DNA of 35,517 nucleotides, taken from positions 1-35,517 of the forward strand of contig NZZG01000033.1 in the NCBI GenBank assembly GCA_002698575.1, in the 5' to 3' direction. Positions 23,427 through 30,958 of this stretch are shown piece after piece. A program made the position numbers and the translations under genes. Position 1 is the stretch's first letter, and every line of letters starts with the position of its first letter. The notes under the pieces were generated by a model. That model did not search any database, had not been told where the DNA came from, and saw only the letters and a program-made list of their open reading frames with translations. The DNA comes from Pimelobacter sp. (GTDB lineage: Bacteria > Actinomycetota > Actinomycetes > Propionibacteriales > Nocardioidaceae).

Positions 23427-24089
23427 TCAACCGGCGTCGCGAACCGCGAGGGCGCCGCGGGTCGCCGTCGCCGTCTCGAGGGTCAGCCGCTCCAGGCGGT
23501 CGATGCTGCGCGGCGAGCCGCCGCGCACCCAGGCCGAGGTGGTGACGACGACGGTGACGTTGCCATCGGTCACCCGGGCGCGGGCGACGGCCCGCACCGC
23601 GGCCGGGTCGCCCGGAAGGCCGACCTGGGAGTAGAGGGCCAGGGAACCGTCTGACCACCACCCCTCGATGGCCTCCTGGCTCGTGCGCACGGGTCGGCCG
23701 AGCAGGGGGAGGACCTCCGGGTGTGGCCCGTCCAGCGCGTACAGCTCCGCCACGCGGTCCAGTCCGTCCGGTCTGTTGGCCGCGTAGAGATCGACGACGA
23801 CCTGCCCGCCGTCCACCGGAGCGGTGCGCGAGCCGACGTCGGGCTCCCCGCGCACCGAGCACAGGCCCCGCGAGCCCAGGTCGGAGTCGTGGTGGGACTC
23901 CTCGACGGCGGAGGAGGCGTCCAGGCGCCACTCGGCCCGTTGCACCAGTGCCCGCAGGGGGACCCGGTCGCAGACGCTCTCCTGCAGCAGCCAGGGCAAC
24001 GCGGGCGGCTCAGTCGCCTCGGGTCGGGAGCACGCGGCGACGACGAGCGCGACGAGGAGGAGGCCGGTCGCGCCGAGGCGGCCTGTCAC
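23427..24089 (-). CDS. Lipoprotein of the ESX-like minus-strand operon
   Basis: 220 aa with a short lipoprotein signal ending LVALVVAAC. The mature part has a few Cys (SVCDR, GLCSV) and ends in a predicted alpha/beta fold (VVVDLYAANRPDGLDRVAELYALDG, NVTVVVTTSAWV). The GTG at 24089 overlaps the preceding gene's stop by 4 bp (GTGA), so it is the last member of a three-gene operon with two helical, substrate-like genes. The plus-strand operon also ends in a small lipoprotein (29439). Function unknown. Confidence 0.82.
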   Translation of the reverse strand: MTGRLGATGLLLVALVVAACSRPEATEPPALPWLLQESVCDRVPLRALVQRAEWRLDASSAVEESHHDSDLGSRGLCSVRGEPDVGSRTAPVDGGQVVVDLYAANRPDGLDRVAELYALDGPHPEVLPLLGRPVRTSQEAIEGWWSDGSLALYSQVGLPGDPAAVRAVARARVTDGNVTVVVTTSAWVRGGSPRSIDRLERLTLETATATRGALAVRDAG

Positions 24090-25222
24090 AGTCCACGTCC
24101 GCTGGTCTCGTGGAAGAAGCCGGGGCCGGCGGCGAGGTGCGGCTGGCGCGGGAGCCAGGTGCCGACCCGCGACGGGCTCGCCTCCCCGGTCGCCGCCCCG
24201 ACCTCGAGGGAGGCGATGGTGGCGCGCATCGAGCTCGCGTGGCCGTGGGTCTCGTCGTAGCCCTGCCGGACGGTGTCGGCCACGGCATGGACGTGCTGCA
24301 GCAGCCGGGTGTGGATCTCGCGTGCCGAGCCGGCGGTGATCTCGGCCGTCTCGCCGACATCGGTCGGCACCTGTGAGGCGGCGTAGCCGAGCACGTAGGA
24401 GATGGTGCCGAGCGTGGCCGCGGCCGCGCCCGCGACGGGGAAGATCACCGCGCCGACGACGCCCGTCACCGCGGTCAGCAACGCCAGGGTGCTCGCTGCC
24501 GAGGGGCCTCGGCTGCTCTGGTGGCGTTGGTGCAGCTGGTCGCGCACCACCTCGCTCGCGCAGCCGACGAGGTTGGCCAGGCTCTGCTGACCGAGGTCGT
24601 TGACGGCCTTGAGGTGGGCGGTGAGGCTGGTCAGGTAGTCGATGGCCCACAGGTGGTTGGCGCGGATCTGCACCAACGGCTCGTAGAAGCCGTCGAAGAA
24701 CGCGTCCGCCGCGGCGCCCTCCCAGTCGGCGCCCTCGTTGCGCAGCCCCGCGAAGTCGTCCTGGATGCTCACGTCGAGGGTCAGGTAGAGCTCCACGAGG
24801 AACCCCGCCACGGAGCGGAGCTCACTCGATCGGACCCGCAGCAGCGGATCGACGAGCTGGTCGAGCGCCGACCTCGCTGCTGCGCGGAAGGCCCCCGCCT
24901 CGGCACCCGCGTCGGCGAGGAACCCCATGTCGATCGGCCCCAGGCCCGGGTGCGGGGCCGGCAGACCCAGGCGCTGTGTCGGGTAGGGGTCCGGAGCCGG
25001 CCCAGGGGGTCGGCCGGTGGTGTCGTAGTAGTGCACCTCGAACGGCTCGGTGCGACCGAGGGTCATCGTGCGCGCGGCCTGCACGAAGCCGGGGGAGGGT
25101 GTCAGGCACCCGTGTGCCTCGAGACCGTCGAGGACGAGGTCGATCTCGAGGAGCTCGGCGAGCAGGTCGTACAGCTCGTCGAGATCGTGGCGCAGCCGAG
25201 TGGCGCAGAAGGTGTCGGGCAT
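24086..25222 (-). CDS. Large helical ESX/WXG100-like protein
   Basis: 378 aa, mostly predicted helix. Around residues 165-180 EGADWEGAAADAFFDGF carries a W-x-G turn between helices like WXG100/LXG-type proteins, followed by a second long helix (LWAIDYLTSLTAHLKAVNDLG). At about 250-285 there is a hydrophobic Ala/Gly-rich stretch (LTAVTGVVGAVIFPVAGAAAATLGTISYVLGYAAS) that could be one or two membrane helices or a pore-like segment. No signal peptide. Type VII secretion substrate or membrane-inserting effector is inferred, not shown. It starts one base after the upstream gene's stop. Confidence 0.75.
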   Translation of the reverse strand: MPDTFCATRLRHDLDELYDLLAELLEIDLVLDGLEAHGCLTPSPGFVQAARTMTLGRTEPFEVHYYDTTGRPPGPAPDPYPTQRLGLPAPHPGLGPIDMGFLADAGAEAGAFRAAARSALDQLVDPLLRVRSSELRSVAGFLVELYLTLDVSIQDDFAGLRNEGADWEGAAADAFFDGFYEPLVQIRANHLWAIDYLTSLTAHLKAVNDLGQQSLANLVGCASEVVRDQLHQRHQSSRGPSAASTLALLTAVTGVVGAVIFPVAGAAAATLGTISYVLGYAASQVPTDVGETAEITAGSAREIHTRLLQHVHAVADTVRQGYDETHGHASSMRATIASLEVGAATGEASPSRVGTWLPRQPHLAAGPGFFHETSGRGL

Positions 25223-25223
25223 G

Positions 25224-25775
25224 TCAGCCCCCGCCCGCCAGCGGACCGAGGGGAGCCACGGGCGCGACCCCGGCCTCGGTCAGGCGCTCGTCCATGGCCG
25301 CGTCGTCGAGGAGCTCACCGGGCCGACACCCGACCGGGTCGCCGGGGCCGGGCGGGGGAGACCACGCCGCAGCCGAGGAGAGCAGGTCGCGGTGCTCGCG
25401 CGTCAGGCGCCGCAACGCGTGGGCGGCTCCGTCGTCGGTCCGACGGAAGTCGTCGGCGAGCTCCACGAGCGCCTCGCCCGTGCGGTGCAACCGGTGAGCG
25501 GTCACGCGCGCGGCGTCGCAGACCTGCTCGGACTGGTCCGCCACCGCCCACCCGCCGGATCTGCCCAGGCGCCCGGCGATGCCCGTGAGCAGGCCGTGGA
25601 CGTGGTGGAGCTCGGTGGCAGCGTGCGAGTAGAGCTCCGCGAGGTCGGGGAAGGCGACGTGCCCGGCCTCGTAGAGCTCGTAGACGTCGGCTCCGAAGCG
25701 GCTGCCCGAGCCGAGGTCGCGGTCCTGCTGCCGGTGTGACGCCGCCGTCGTCGTGGGGGCCGTCGTGGTCGTCAT
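25224..25775 (-). CDS. Helical ESX-associated-like protein
   Basis: 183 aa, starting with a Thr/Ala-rich tail (MTTTTAPTTTAASH). Two long helices follow (ELYSHAATELHHVHGLLTGIAGRLG; AARVTAHRLHRTGEALVELADDFRRTDDGAAHALRRL), with a D-x2-A pattern reminiscent of EspC/DUF2580-type ESX-associated proteins, and a Pro-rich C-terminus. There is a very good Shine-Dalgarno (GGGAGGAG) seven bases before the ATG at 25775. First gene of the minus-strand operon, divergent from marR. Function inferred from shape and neighbours only. Confidence 0.75.
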   Translation of the reverse strand: MTTTTAPTTTAASHRQQDRDLGSGSRFGADVYELYEAGHVAFPDLAELYSHAATELHHVHGLLTGIAGRLGRSGGWAVADQSEQVCDAARVTAHRLHRTGEALVELADDFRRTDDGAAHALRRLTREHRDLLSSAAAWSPPPGPGDPVGCRPGELLDDAAMDERLTEAGVAPVAPLGPLAGGG

Positions 25776-25793
25776 CGTGTGCTCCTCCCGAGA

Positions 25794-25815
25794 GCGACGG
25801 CCCGAGTGCCGTCGC
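25794..25815 (-). promoter_or_regulatory. Hairpin in the 5' leader of the minus-strand ESX-like operon
   Basis: GCGACGGC (25794-25801) and GCCGTCGC (25808-25815) form an 8-bp perfect stem with a 6-nt loop, directly upstream of the Shine-Dalgarno of the gene starting at 25775. It may affect leader stability or translation. The rest of the 189-bp marR-divergent region contains no gene. Confidence 0.4.
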
Positions 25816-25964
25816 CACGATGATCGACGGTGCTTGTCGCACCGGCAACCGGCTCGGCGCGGGCCTGTGGACGAACGCCGCCATCGCGAAGCGATCGCGC
25901 GACACGGCGTCTCGCCAGGGGCGATCGCCCACACCTGGGGCGCCAGACGCGACAAGATGACCCG

Positions 25965-26450
25965 ATGCTGCCGTTCGACCCGATCGACGAAGCCGCTCGC
26001 CAGTGGGGCGAGCGGTGGGGTGGTGTCCCGGCGATGCACGCCGCGACGTCGTTGATGCGGGTCCAGCAGCTCGTGATCGGTCGCCTCGACACGATCCTCA
26101 AGCCGCACGACCTGAGCTTCGCCCGCTACGAGGCCCTCGTCCTGCTGACGTTCTCGTCGCGAGGCTCGCTGCCGCTGGGGAAGATGGGCGAGCGGCTGCA
26201 GGTGCACCCCACGTCGGTCACCTCGATCGTGCAGCGTCTGGTCGCCCAGGACCTCGTCGTACGACGTCAGCATCCCGACGACAAGCGCCTGGTGCTCGCC
26301 GAGATCCCCCCGGCCGGCCGTGAGCTCGTGGAGCGCGCGACCTCGGACCTCGTGGCGGCCGACTTCGGGCTCGACGCGCTGGGTGAGTCCGAGCGGGCCA
26401 GCCTCTCGGAGCTGCTCCGGCCGATCCGCAGCGTGGCCGGCGACTTCTGA
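25965..26450 (+). CDS. MarR-family transcriptional regulator
   Basis: 161 aa, typical MarR length. The winged helix is visible: FARYEALVLLTFSSRGSLPLGKMGERLQVHPTSVTSIVQRLVAQDLVVRRQHPDDKRLVLAEIPPAGREL, with the recognition helix at HPTSVTSIVQRL and the D-D-K-R wing. MarR proteins bind as dimers to nearby promoters and respond to small ligands. It sits between the two divergent ESX-like gene sets, so control of one or both is plausible. The ATG lies six nt after CAAGAT (25953-25958). The stop codon lies inside the first of three tandem 11-mers. Confidence 0.92.
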   Translation: MLPFDPIDEAARQWGERWGGVPAMHAATSLMRVQQLVIGRLDTILKPHDLSFARYEALVLLTFSSRGSLPLGKMGERLQVHPTSVTSIVQRLVAQDLVVRRQHPDDKRLVLAEIPPAGRELVERATSDLVAADFGLDALGESERASLSELLRPIRSVAGDF

Positions 26451-26472
26451 GCGACCTCCGAGCGACTTCCGA
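26440..26472. repeat. Three tandem 11-bp repeats, GCGACYTCYGA
   Basis: GCGACTTCTGA (26440-26450), GCGACCTCCGA (26451-26461), GCGACTTCCGA (26462-26472). The first copy encodes the last residues and TGA of marR. The unit is about one helical turn, so the copies face the same side of the DNA, upstream of the WXG100-like operon. They could be an operator array or slipped-strand duplications. Confidence 0.6.
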
Positions 26473-26534
26473 GCGGGCCGTCGGAGTGAACCTCCCCGGG
26501 CCTGGGTAGGACTCCGCCGAGCGAGGAGGCCACC

Positions 26535-26567
26535 ATGTACGGAGACACCCGGGTGATCAGGCGCTAG
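26535..26567 (+). other. N-terminal fragment or leader peptide MYGDTRVIRR ending in amber
   Basis: An ATG with an excellent Shine-Dalgarno (GAGGAGG, 26523-26529) opens a ten-codon frame closed by TAG at 26565-26567. Reading past the TAG stays in the same frame as the WXG100-like gene from 26577 (R-R-stop-A-D-R-M-D-Q-R). MYGDTxVIRR followed by LA is how I remember related ESX-like proteins beginning, and TTG (Leu) to TAG is a single-base change, so this is probably the original start of that gene. A reinitiation leader peptide is the alternative. Confidence 0.6.
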
Positions 26568-26576
26568 GCCGATCGG

Positions 26577-27017
26577 ATGGACCAGCGGGCGAACGACCTG
26601 CGTGCCCAGGGTCGCGCCCTGGTCGCGGCAGCCGACGCCACCGGCTGGGTCTCGCTGTCCGGGGACCGGATGAAGGCGAGGGTCGCCGAACGACGCGCTG
26701 GGCTGGACGCCACGGCGGCCGCCTACGAGGAGGCCGCGGCCGAGCTGCGTCAGCACGCGAAGGAGGTCGAGGAGCTCAAGCACCTGATCTCGTTGATCGA
26801 GGACAAGGTGCGCGGCCTGATCTCGGGTGCGGTGGACCGGCTCAAGGACGTCGCCGGGGACGTCGTCGACACGGTGGTCGGGGGAGTCAGGAGCGTCTTG
26901 GCGGGTGGGGACCACGAGCCCTCGGCAGAGGACCAGCGGCTCGCCTCCTACGCCCCGCCGCCACCGGGCGACAAGGCGTGGCTCGACGTGCCCGACGACC
27001 TGGGGGTGCGGGTCTGA
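26577..27017 (+). CDS. WXG100/ESX-like helical protein (amber-interrupted N-terminus)
   Basis: 146 aa from the ATG at 26577, though the natural gene probably began at 26535 (160 residues counting the amber position). It has two long amphipathic helices separated by a W-x-x-L-S-G turn (NDLRAQGRALVAAADATGWVSLSGDRMKARVAERRAGLDATAAAYEEAAAELRQHAKEVEELKHL), the WXG100 helical-hairpin layout, then a hydrophobic C-terminal part (VRGLISGAVDRLKDVAGDVVDTVV) and a Pro-rich tail. It heads a four-gene operon: its stop overlaps the next ATG (TGATG). No Shine-Dalgarno is seen before 26577, so translation from here probably depends on reinitiation after the TAG nine bases earlier. Confidence 0.75.
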   Translation: MDQRANDLRAQGRALVAAADATGWVSLSGDRMKARVAERRAGLDATAAAYEEAAAELRQHAKEVEELKHLISLIEDKVRGLISGAVDRLKDVAGDVVDTVVGGVRSVLAGGDHEPSAEDQRLASYAPPPPGDKAWLDVPDDLGVRV

Positions 27018-28000
27018 TGGCGCCGCGCGTGGAGCTCTCGACCGCCACCGAAGCCCGGCCCGAGCCCCGGCCCCAGCCGCTGCCGGTGGTCGTGCGACTC
27101 AGCCTCGCCGAGCTCACGGTGCTGTCCGAACGGCTGGGGGGCGTCGAGCTCCCCGTCGACCTCCCGGGTGTGGACGACGGGTCCGACGCCGGTGTCGGGG
27201 ACCGGCTCGAGGAGCGGCTCTCGGGCGGGATCCCCTCTGCCGGCCAGCGTGCTCGGGCCCGCTTGGCCGCGGCCCGGGCCGACGCACGGGAACGACCGCA
27301 GGAGGTCGGCCTCCGGCTCCGCGAGCTCGGGCTCGTGGACGAGGGCGGAACCCCCGTGCACGACGTGGTCGCCGCCTTCGGGGTGCTCGCCGGACCTGAG
27401 GCCCTGCTCGTCCTCGACCTCGCCCTCACCCGCGGTGCGTCCGAGGACCGGCTGCGCTCGTGGTTCGCCGTCGTCGGCTCCCAGGTGGTCCAGCTCTCGA
27501 CGGCCTCCGGCCTCAGCTTCGAGCTCGCCTGGTACGACGTCGCCCACCTGCCCGGCGCCCTGGCGCGCGCTGTGACCGTGGAGGACGAGACCGTCGAGGC
27601 CAGCGACCTGGCGAGTCCGCTCGTCCTGCCCTTCGAGCTCTTCAGCGACGGCACCGAGGCCGTCCGACGCGGCAGGCAGGACCTGCTCGCCGAGCTGGTC
27701 AGGATCGCGCCGAGAGTGACCTCCGTGGCCGGCGAGGAGGTGCCGCCCGAGGAGGTCGCCCCGTTGGTGACCTCGCTGGAGCAGGCGTCCCGCGGCCGGC
27801 TGCGGGTCCTCGTCTCAGCAGCCCAGCCCGACGCCGCACGTCGTACGGCCGGGGTCCTCAGCTGGCTGCGCGTCGGCGACGGCTGGCGATCGCTGGCGCC
27901 GGTGTCCCGCGACGGCGTGCCGGTCGTGGAGATCTCCGTCGTCGCGCCGCGGGACCTGGCGCGCGCGCTCGCGCCGGTGCTGGCGGAGGTCCTGAGATGA
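27017..28000 (+). CDS. EspG-like ESX chaperone (putative)
   Basis: 327 aa from the ATG at 27017, coupled to the upstream gene (TGATG) and to the downstream lipase-like gene (ATGA). The pattern VRLSLAELTVLSERLGGVELPVDLPG near residues 20-50, GLRLRELGLVDEGGTPVHDVVAAFGVLAGPEALLVLDLAL, and the C-terminal mixed sheet resemble the EspG family, cytosolic proteins that bind ESX substrates of the PE/PPE type. Similarity was judged by eye and is moderate. An in-frame start at 26978 lies within the upstream gene and is rejected. Confidence 0.7.
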   Translation: MAPRVELSTATEARPEPRPQPLPVVVRLSLAELTVLSERLGGVELPVDLPGVDDGSDAGVGDRLEERLSGGIPSAGQRARARLAAARADARERPQEVGLRLRELGLVDEGGTPVHDVVAAFGVLAGPEALLVLDLALTRGASEDRLRSWFAVVGSQVVQLSTASGLSFELAWYDVAHLPGALARAVTVEDETVEASDLASPLVLPFELFSDGTEAVRRGRQDLLAELVRIAPRVTSVAGEEVPPEEVAPLVTSLEQASRGRLRVLVSAAQPDAARRTAGVLSWLRVGDGWRSLAPVSRDGVPVVEISVVAPRDLARALAPVLAEVLR

Positions 28001-29442
28001 GCGGACCCTCCGGTCCGCCGATCGTGTCGGTCACCGGCGGCGCCGACGGGATCGAGGCGCGCTACACCGACATCGAGCACCTCGCCGCGCTCTTCGACGA
28101 CGCCGGGGACGGACTGCGTCACGATGCCTGGGAGGACAAGGCCCTGGCGATCAACGGCGACCTGCTGGAGTCCTCGATCCTCTCGCCGGGGAGCTTCGCC
28201 GATGCCGAGGGGGCGGTGATCGCAGCGACCGTCGGGCCCCACGGGCTGGCGTTCCGTGCCGTCGGCATGGAGGCCGACGCGCTCAGCATGCAGGTCTCGG
28301 TCGGCCTGCTGCGAGCCAGCGACGACCTCGCGCGCCAGGCGATGGAGGTGCTCGACTACGGGGCCGGCTACCTGCTGGGAGCCTCTCTCCCGCTGCTGGG
28401 ACTGGCCGGACTGCTGGGAGGCACGGCCCTGGTCCTCGGCAACCCGGCCCTCGCTGCCTACCTCGCCGCCCACCCCGAGGCGAGGGAGGCGCTGCTCGAC
28501 GGGGCCGTCGAGGACCTGGAGGGCTTCCTGGAGGACCACCCGGACCTCGTGCAGCACCTGGTCAACGGCGGTGGAGGCCTGATCGACGGCCTGCTGGGCG
28601 ACCTGCCACCGGCCGTGCGCGAGGCCCTGCTGGACGAGCTCGGCCTGGACCCCTTCCACGGCACCACCAACGACGCAGCCGGGGACCTCGCCGGGCTCTT
28701 CGGTGACACCGAGGTCTCCGTGACGCCGGGAGCCGTGGACCCGCGGGACCTGTCCGCCCCGGGATCGCTCGAGCAGCTGCTGGACAACCTCGGCCTCACC
28801 AACACGGGTGCTGACGGTGAGATCGACATCCAACGCATCGGCGATGGCGACGACGCGCGCTACATCGTCAACCTCCCCGGCACCGACAGCTGGGGTGACG
28901 ACGCCGGTGACGCCCGTGACCTCACCGGCAACCTCCAGCTGGTGGCGGGTCAGGACACCGCCTACACCCGCGGGATCATGGAGGCGATGGCCGCCGCCGG
29001 CATCCCGCCCGGGGCGCCGGTGATGCTCGTGGGTCACTCCCAGGGAGGGATGGCTGCCGCGCACCTGGCCGCGGACCCCGACTTCCAGGGTGGGTACGAC
29101 GTGCAGCACGTCGTCACCGCCGGCTCCCCGACGGCGCAGGTGCCGCACATCCCGTCGAACACGCAGGTGCTCTCCCTGGAGAACTCCGGGGACCTGGTCC
29201 CCCTGACCGACGGCGAGGACAACCCGGACGAGCCCAACCGCACGACCGTGGTCTTCGACGGTCGCACCGGCTCGATCGGGGAGAATCACTCGATGGACAC
29301 CTACTCCGCCGGCGGGGCTGCCGTGGACGCATCCGACGATCCGTCGATCAACCACGCGCTGGACGCGCTGCGCGAGGACGGCTTCCTCGGCAGCGTCGAC
29401 CCGACGAGCACGCAGAGCTACACGATCGCGCGGGAACCGTGA
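27997..29442 (+). CDS. Alpha/beta-hydrolase (lipase-like) with N-terminal ESX-like helical domain
   Basis: 481 aa. Residues 1 to about 125 form a WXG-like helical region (YTDIEHLAALFDDAGDGLRHDAWEDKALA), followed by a Gly/Leu-rich hydrophobic stretch (YLLGASLPLLGLAGLLGGTALVLG, about 125-150). The C-terminal half is a lipase/esterase fold with GHSQGG (Ser348 nucleophile) and a plausible triad of Asp399 (NSGDLVPL) and His431 (ENHSMDTY). No signal peptide, so type VII export is the natural proposal, similar in idea to mycobacterial PE/PPE-linked lipases. It starts at ATG 27997 overlapping the previous stop by 4 bp. Substrate unknown. Confidence 0.85.
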   Translation: MSGPSGPPIVSVTGGADGIEARYTDIEHLAALFDDAGDGLRHDAWEDKALAINGDLLESSILSPGSFADAEGAVIAATVGPHGLAFRAVGMEADALSMQVSVGLLRASDDLARQAMEVLDYGAGYLLGASLPLLGLAGLLGGTALVLGNPALAAYLAAHPEAREALLDGAVEDLEGFLEDHPDLVQHLVNGGGGLIDGLLGDLPPAVREALLDELGLDPFHGTTNDAAGDLAGLFGDTEVSVTPGAVDPRDLSAPGSLEQLLDNLGLTNTGADGEIDIQRIGDGDDARYIVNLPGTDSWGDDAGDARDLTGNLQLVAGQDTAYTRGIMEAMAAAGIPPGAPVMLVGHSQGGMAAAHLAADPDFQGGYDVQHVVTAGSPTAQVPHIPSNTQVLSLENSGDLVPLTDGEDNPDEPNRTTVVFDGRTGSIGENHSMDTYSAGGAAVDASDDPSINHALDALREDGFLGSVDPTSTQSYTIAREP

Positions 29443-29924
29443 GGACGCGCAGGGAGCGTGCCTCTCGGCGCCACGCCGTCGTGGCCGTGGCCGCCGTCGC
29501 GGCCCTCGTGGTGGGCCCGCTGCTGGGTGGGTGCCAGGGTGAGGCGAGGGACGCCTCGCAGGCCGGGGAGGACCTGCCCGACTGCAGCGCCTCCGAGTGT
29601 GCCGAGGAGGTGGCGGCCCTGGCCGACGAGGTCGGGTCGCTGCCCGGCGTCGCTGCCCTGGACGTCTCCTACCGAGCCGAGCAGGTCACCAACGGCGCCA
29701 GCGTCATCGGCAGCCTCGAGGTCGAGGACGGCACCGCCTGCGGTGACCTCGAGGACGACCTCGGGCGGCTGCTGTGGCAGTCCCGCATCAGCCCGGTCAC
29801 CTCGGTCAACCTGCGCTGCTACCTCCCCGGAGCCTCCGGCCCGGACTACGAGACGGCCAAGTACGCGTTCGTGCTCCAGGACGGGGCCGACCTGACGCGG
29901 GCCTGGGGCCCGCGCGGAGGCTGA
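29439..29924 (+). CDS. Small lipoprotein closing the plus-strand ESX-like operon
   Basis: 161 aa; a basic N-terminus (RTRRERASRRH), a hydrophobic helix and a lipobox (LLGGC near residue 32) predict membrane anchoring. The mature part has four further Cys (DCSASEC, TACGD, LRCYLP) that could pair. The GTG overlaps the hydrolase stop by 4 bp (GTGA), so it is made with it and may be its immunity, anchor or maturation partner; this is inference. Family not recognised. Confidence 0.82.
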   Translation: MRTRRERASRRHAVVAVAAVAALVVGPLLGGCQGEARDASQAGEDLPDCSASECAEEVAALADEVGSLPGVAALDVSYRAEQVTNGASVIGSLEVEDGTACGDLEDDLGRLLWQSRISPVTSVNLRCYLPGASGPDYETAKYAFVLQDGADLTRAWGPRGG

Positions 29925-29968
29925 TCCCCGCCACACGCCGCGGCGGCCTGTCTCCTAGGATCGGAGCC

Positions 29969-30913
29969 ATGACGCAGCAGCCGTTCAACCGTCCTGGCGC
30001 GATCGACCTCTCAGCCTTGAAGCGACCTGCCGCACCGGCGCCCACCGGTGCCGGCGGGGCTCCTGGTGGCGCCGGCGGTGCCGGCGCGTCGTCGTACGCC
30101 GTCGACGTCACCGCGGAGAACTTCCAGAGCGTCGTCGAGATGTCGATGACCGCTCCGGTGCTGATCGTGCTGTTCTCGCGCTCGCGGATGCCGGAGAGCG
30201 GACGGCTGGCCGACGACCTGGCCACCCTGTCCGGCGAGTTCGAGGGCAAGTTCGTCGCCGGCCTGGTCGACGTCGACGTCGCGCCGCAGATCGCGCAGGC
30301 GATGCAGGTCGAGTCGATCCCGCTGGTGGTCGCCGTCATCGACGGTCGCCCCGCGCCGCTCTTCCAGGACGCGATCGGGATCGACGAGATGCGCACGGCG
30401 CTGACGCAGGTGATGCAGCAGCTGGCGACCCAGGGGATGACCGGACGCCACCAGCCGTTGGGTGCTGCTCCGGCCGAGGACGACGCCGCCGAGCCGCAGA
30501 GCGACCCGCGCTACGCCGCGGCCGAGGACGCCCTGGCGCGCAACGACCTGGACGCGGCGGTCAGCGAGTACCAGAAGCTGGTCACCGCCAACCCCGCCGA
30601 CACCGAGGCGGCCGCCGGTCTGGCGATGGCGACGGTCCTGCAACGTACGCAGGGCGTGGACCTGGACGCCGCTCGCGCGGAGGCCGAGGCCCGCCCCGAC
30701 GACGTCGACGCCCAGACCCTGGTCGCCGACCTCGACCTGCTCGGCGGCCGTGTCGAGGATGCCTTCTCACGATTGGTCGAGCTGGTACGACGCAGTGCCG
30801 GCAAGGACAGGGACAGGGCGCGCGAGCACCTGCTCGGACTCTTCGCCGCCGTCGGCAACGATGACGAGCGGGTGCTGAAGGGCCGGCAGTCGCTGGCCTC
30901 GGCGCTCTACTGA
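29969..30913 (+). CDS. Thioredoxin-fold/TPR protein (YbbN/CnoX-like) lacking CxxC
   Basis: 314 aa. A disordered Ala/Gly/Pro N-terminus (to about 45) precedes a thioredoxin domain (YAVDVTAENFQSVVEMSMTAPVLIVLFSRSRMPESGRLADDLATLSGEFEGKFVAGLVDVDVAPQIAQAMQVESIPLVVAVIDGRP) with the cis-Pro (SIPL) but FSRSRMPESG where active thioredoxins have WCxxC, so no redox-active pair. The C-terminal half has tetratricopeptide-like helices (AEDALARNDLDAAVSEYQKLVTANPADTEAAAGLAMA). This is the YbbN/CnoX layout, a holdase-type cochaperone. The ATG lies seven nt after TAGGAT (29956-29961). Confidence 0.9.
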   Translation: MTQQPFNRPGAIDLSALKRPAAPAPTGAGGAPGGAGGAGASSYAVDVTAENFQSVVEMSMTAPVLIVLFSRSRMPESGRLADDLATLSGEFEGKFVAGLVDVDVAPQIAQAMQVESIPLVVAVIDGRPAPLFQDAIGIDEMRTALTQVMQQLATQGMTGRHQPLGAAPAEDDAAEPQSDPRYAAAEDALARNDLDAAVSEYQKLVTANPADTEAAAGLAMATVLQRTQGVDLDAARAEAEARPDDVDAQTLVADLDLLGGRVEDAFSRLVELVRRSAGKDRDRAREHLLGLFAAVGNDDERVLKGRQSLASALY

Positions 30914-30958
30914 GCCGCATCCCGGCTCGCGGTCGGATCGTGGTGAGGGGCGTGCCGA

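Noticed and set aside
25880..25935. GCGATCGC-type palindromes near the marR promoter region
   Set aside because: Short GC-only palindromes are expected often at this base composition and show no regular spacing.
26887..29355. 822-codon minus-strand frame opposite the EspG-like and lipase genes
   Set aside because: Shadow frame; the plus-strand genes have motifs, start/stop coupling and a catalytic triad.
23427..29924. A complete type VII secretion system
   Set aside because: No FtsK/SpoIIIE-type ATPase, EccB/D/E or mycosin gene is present; only substrate-, chaperone- and lipoprotein-like genes.
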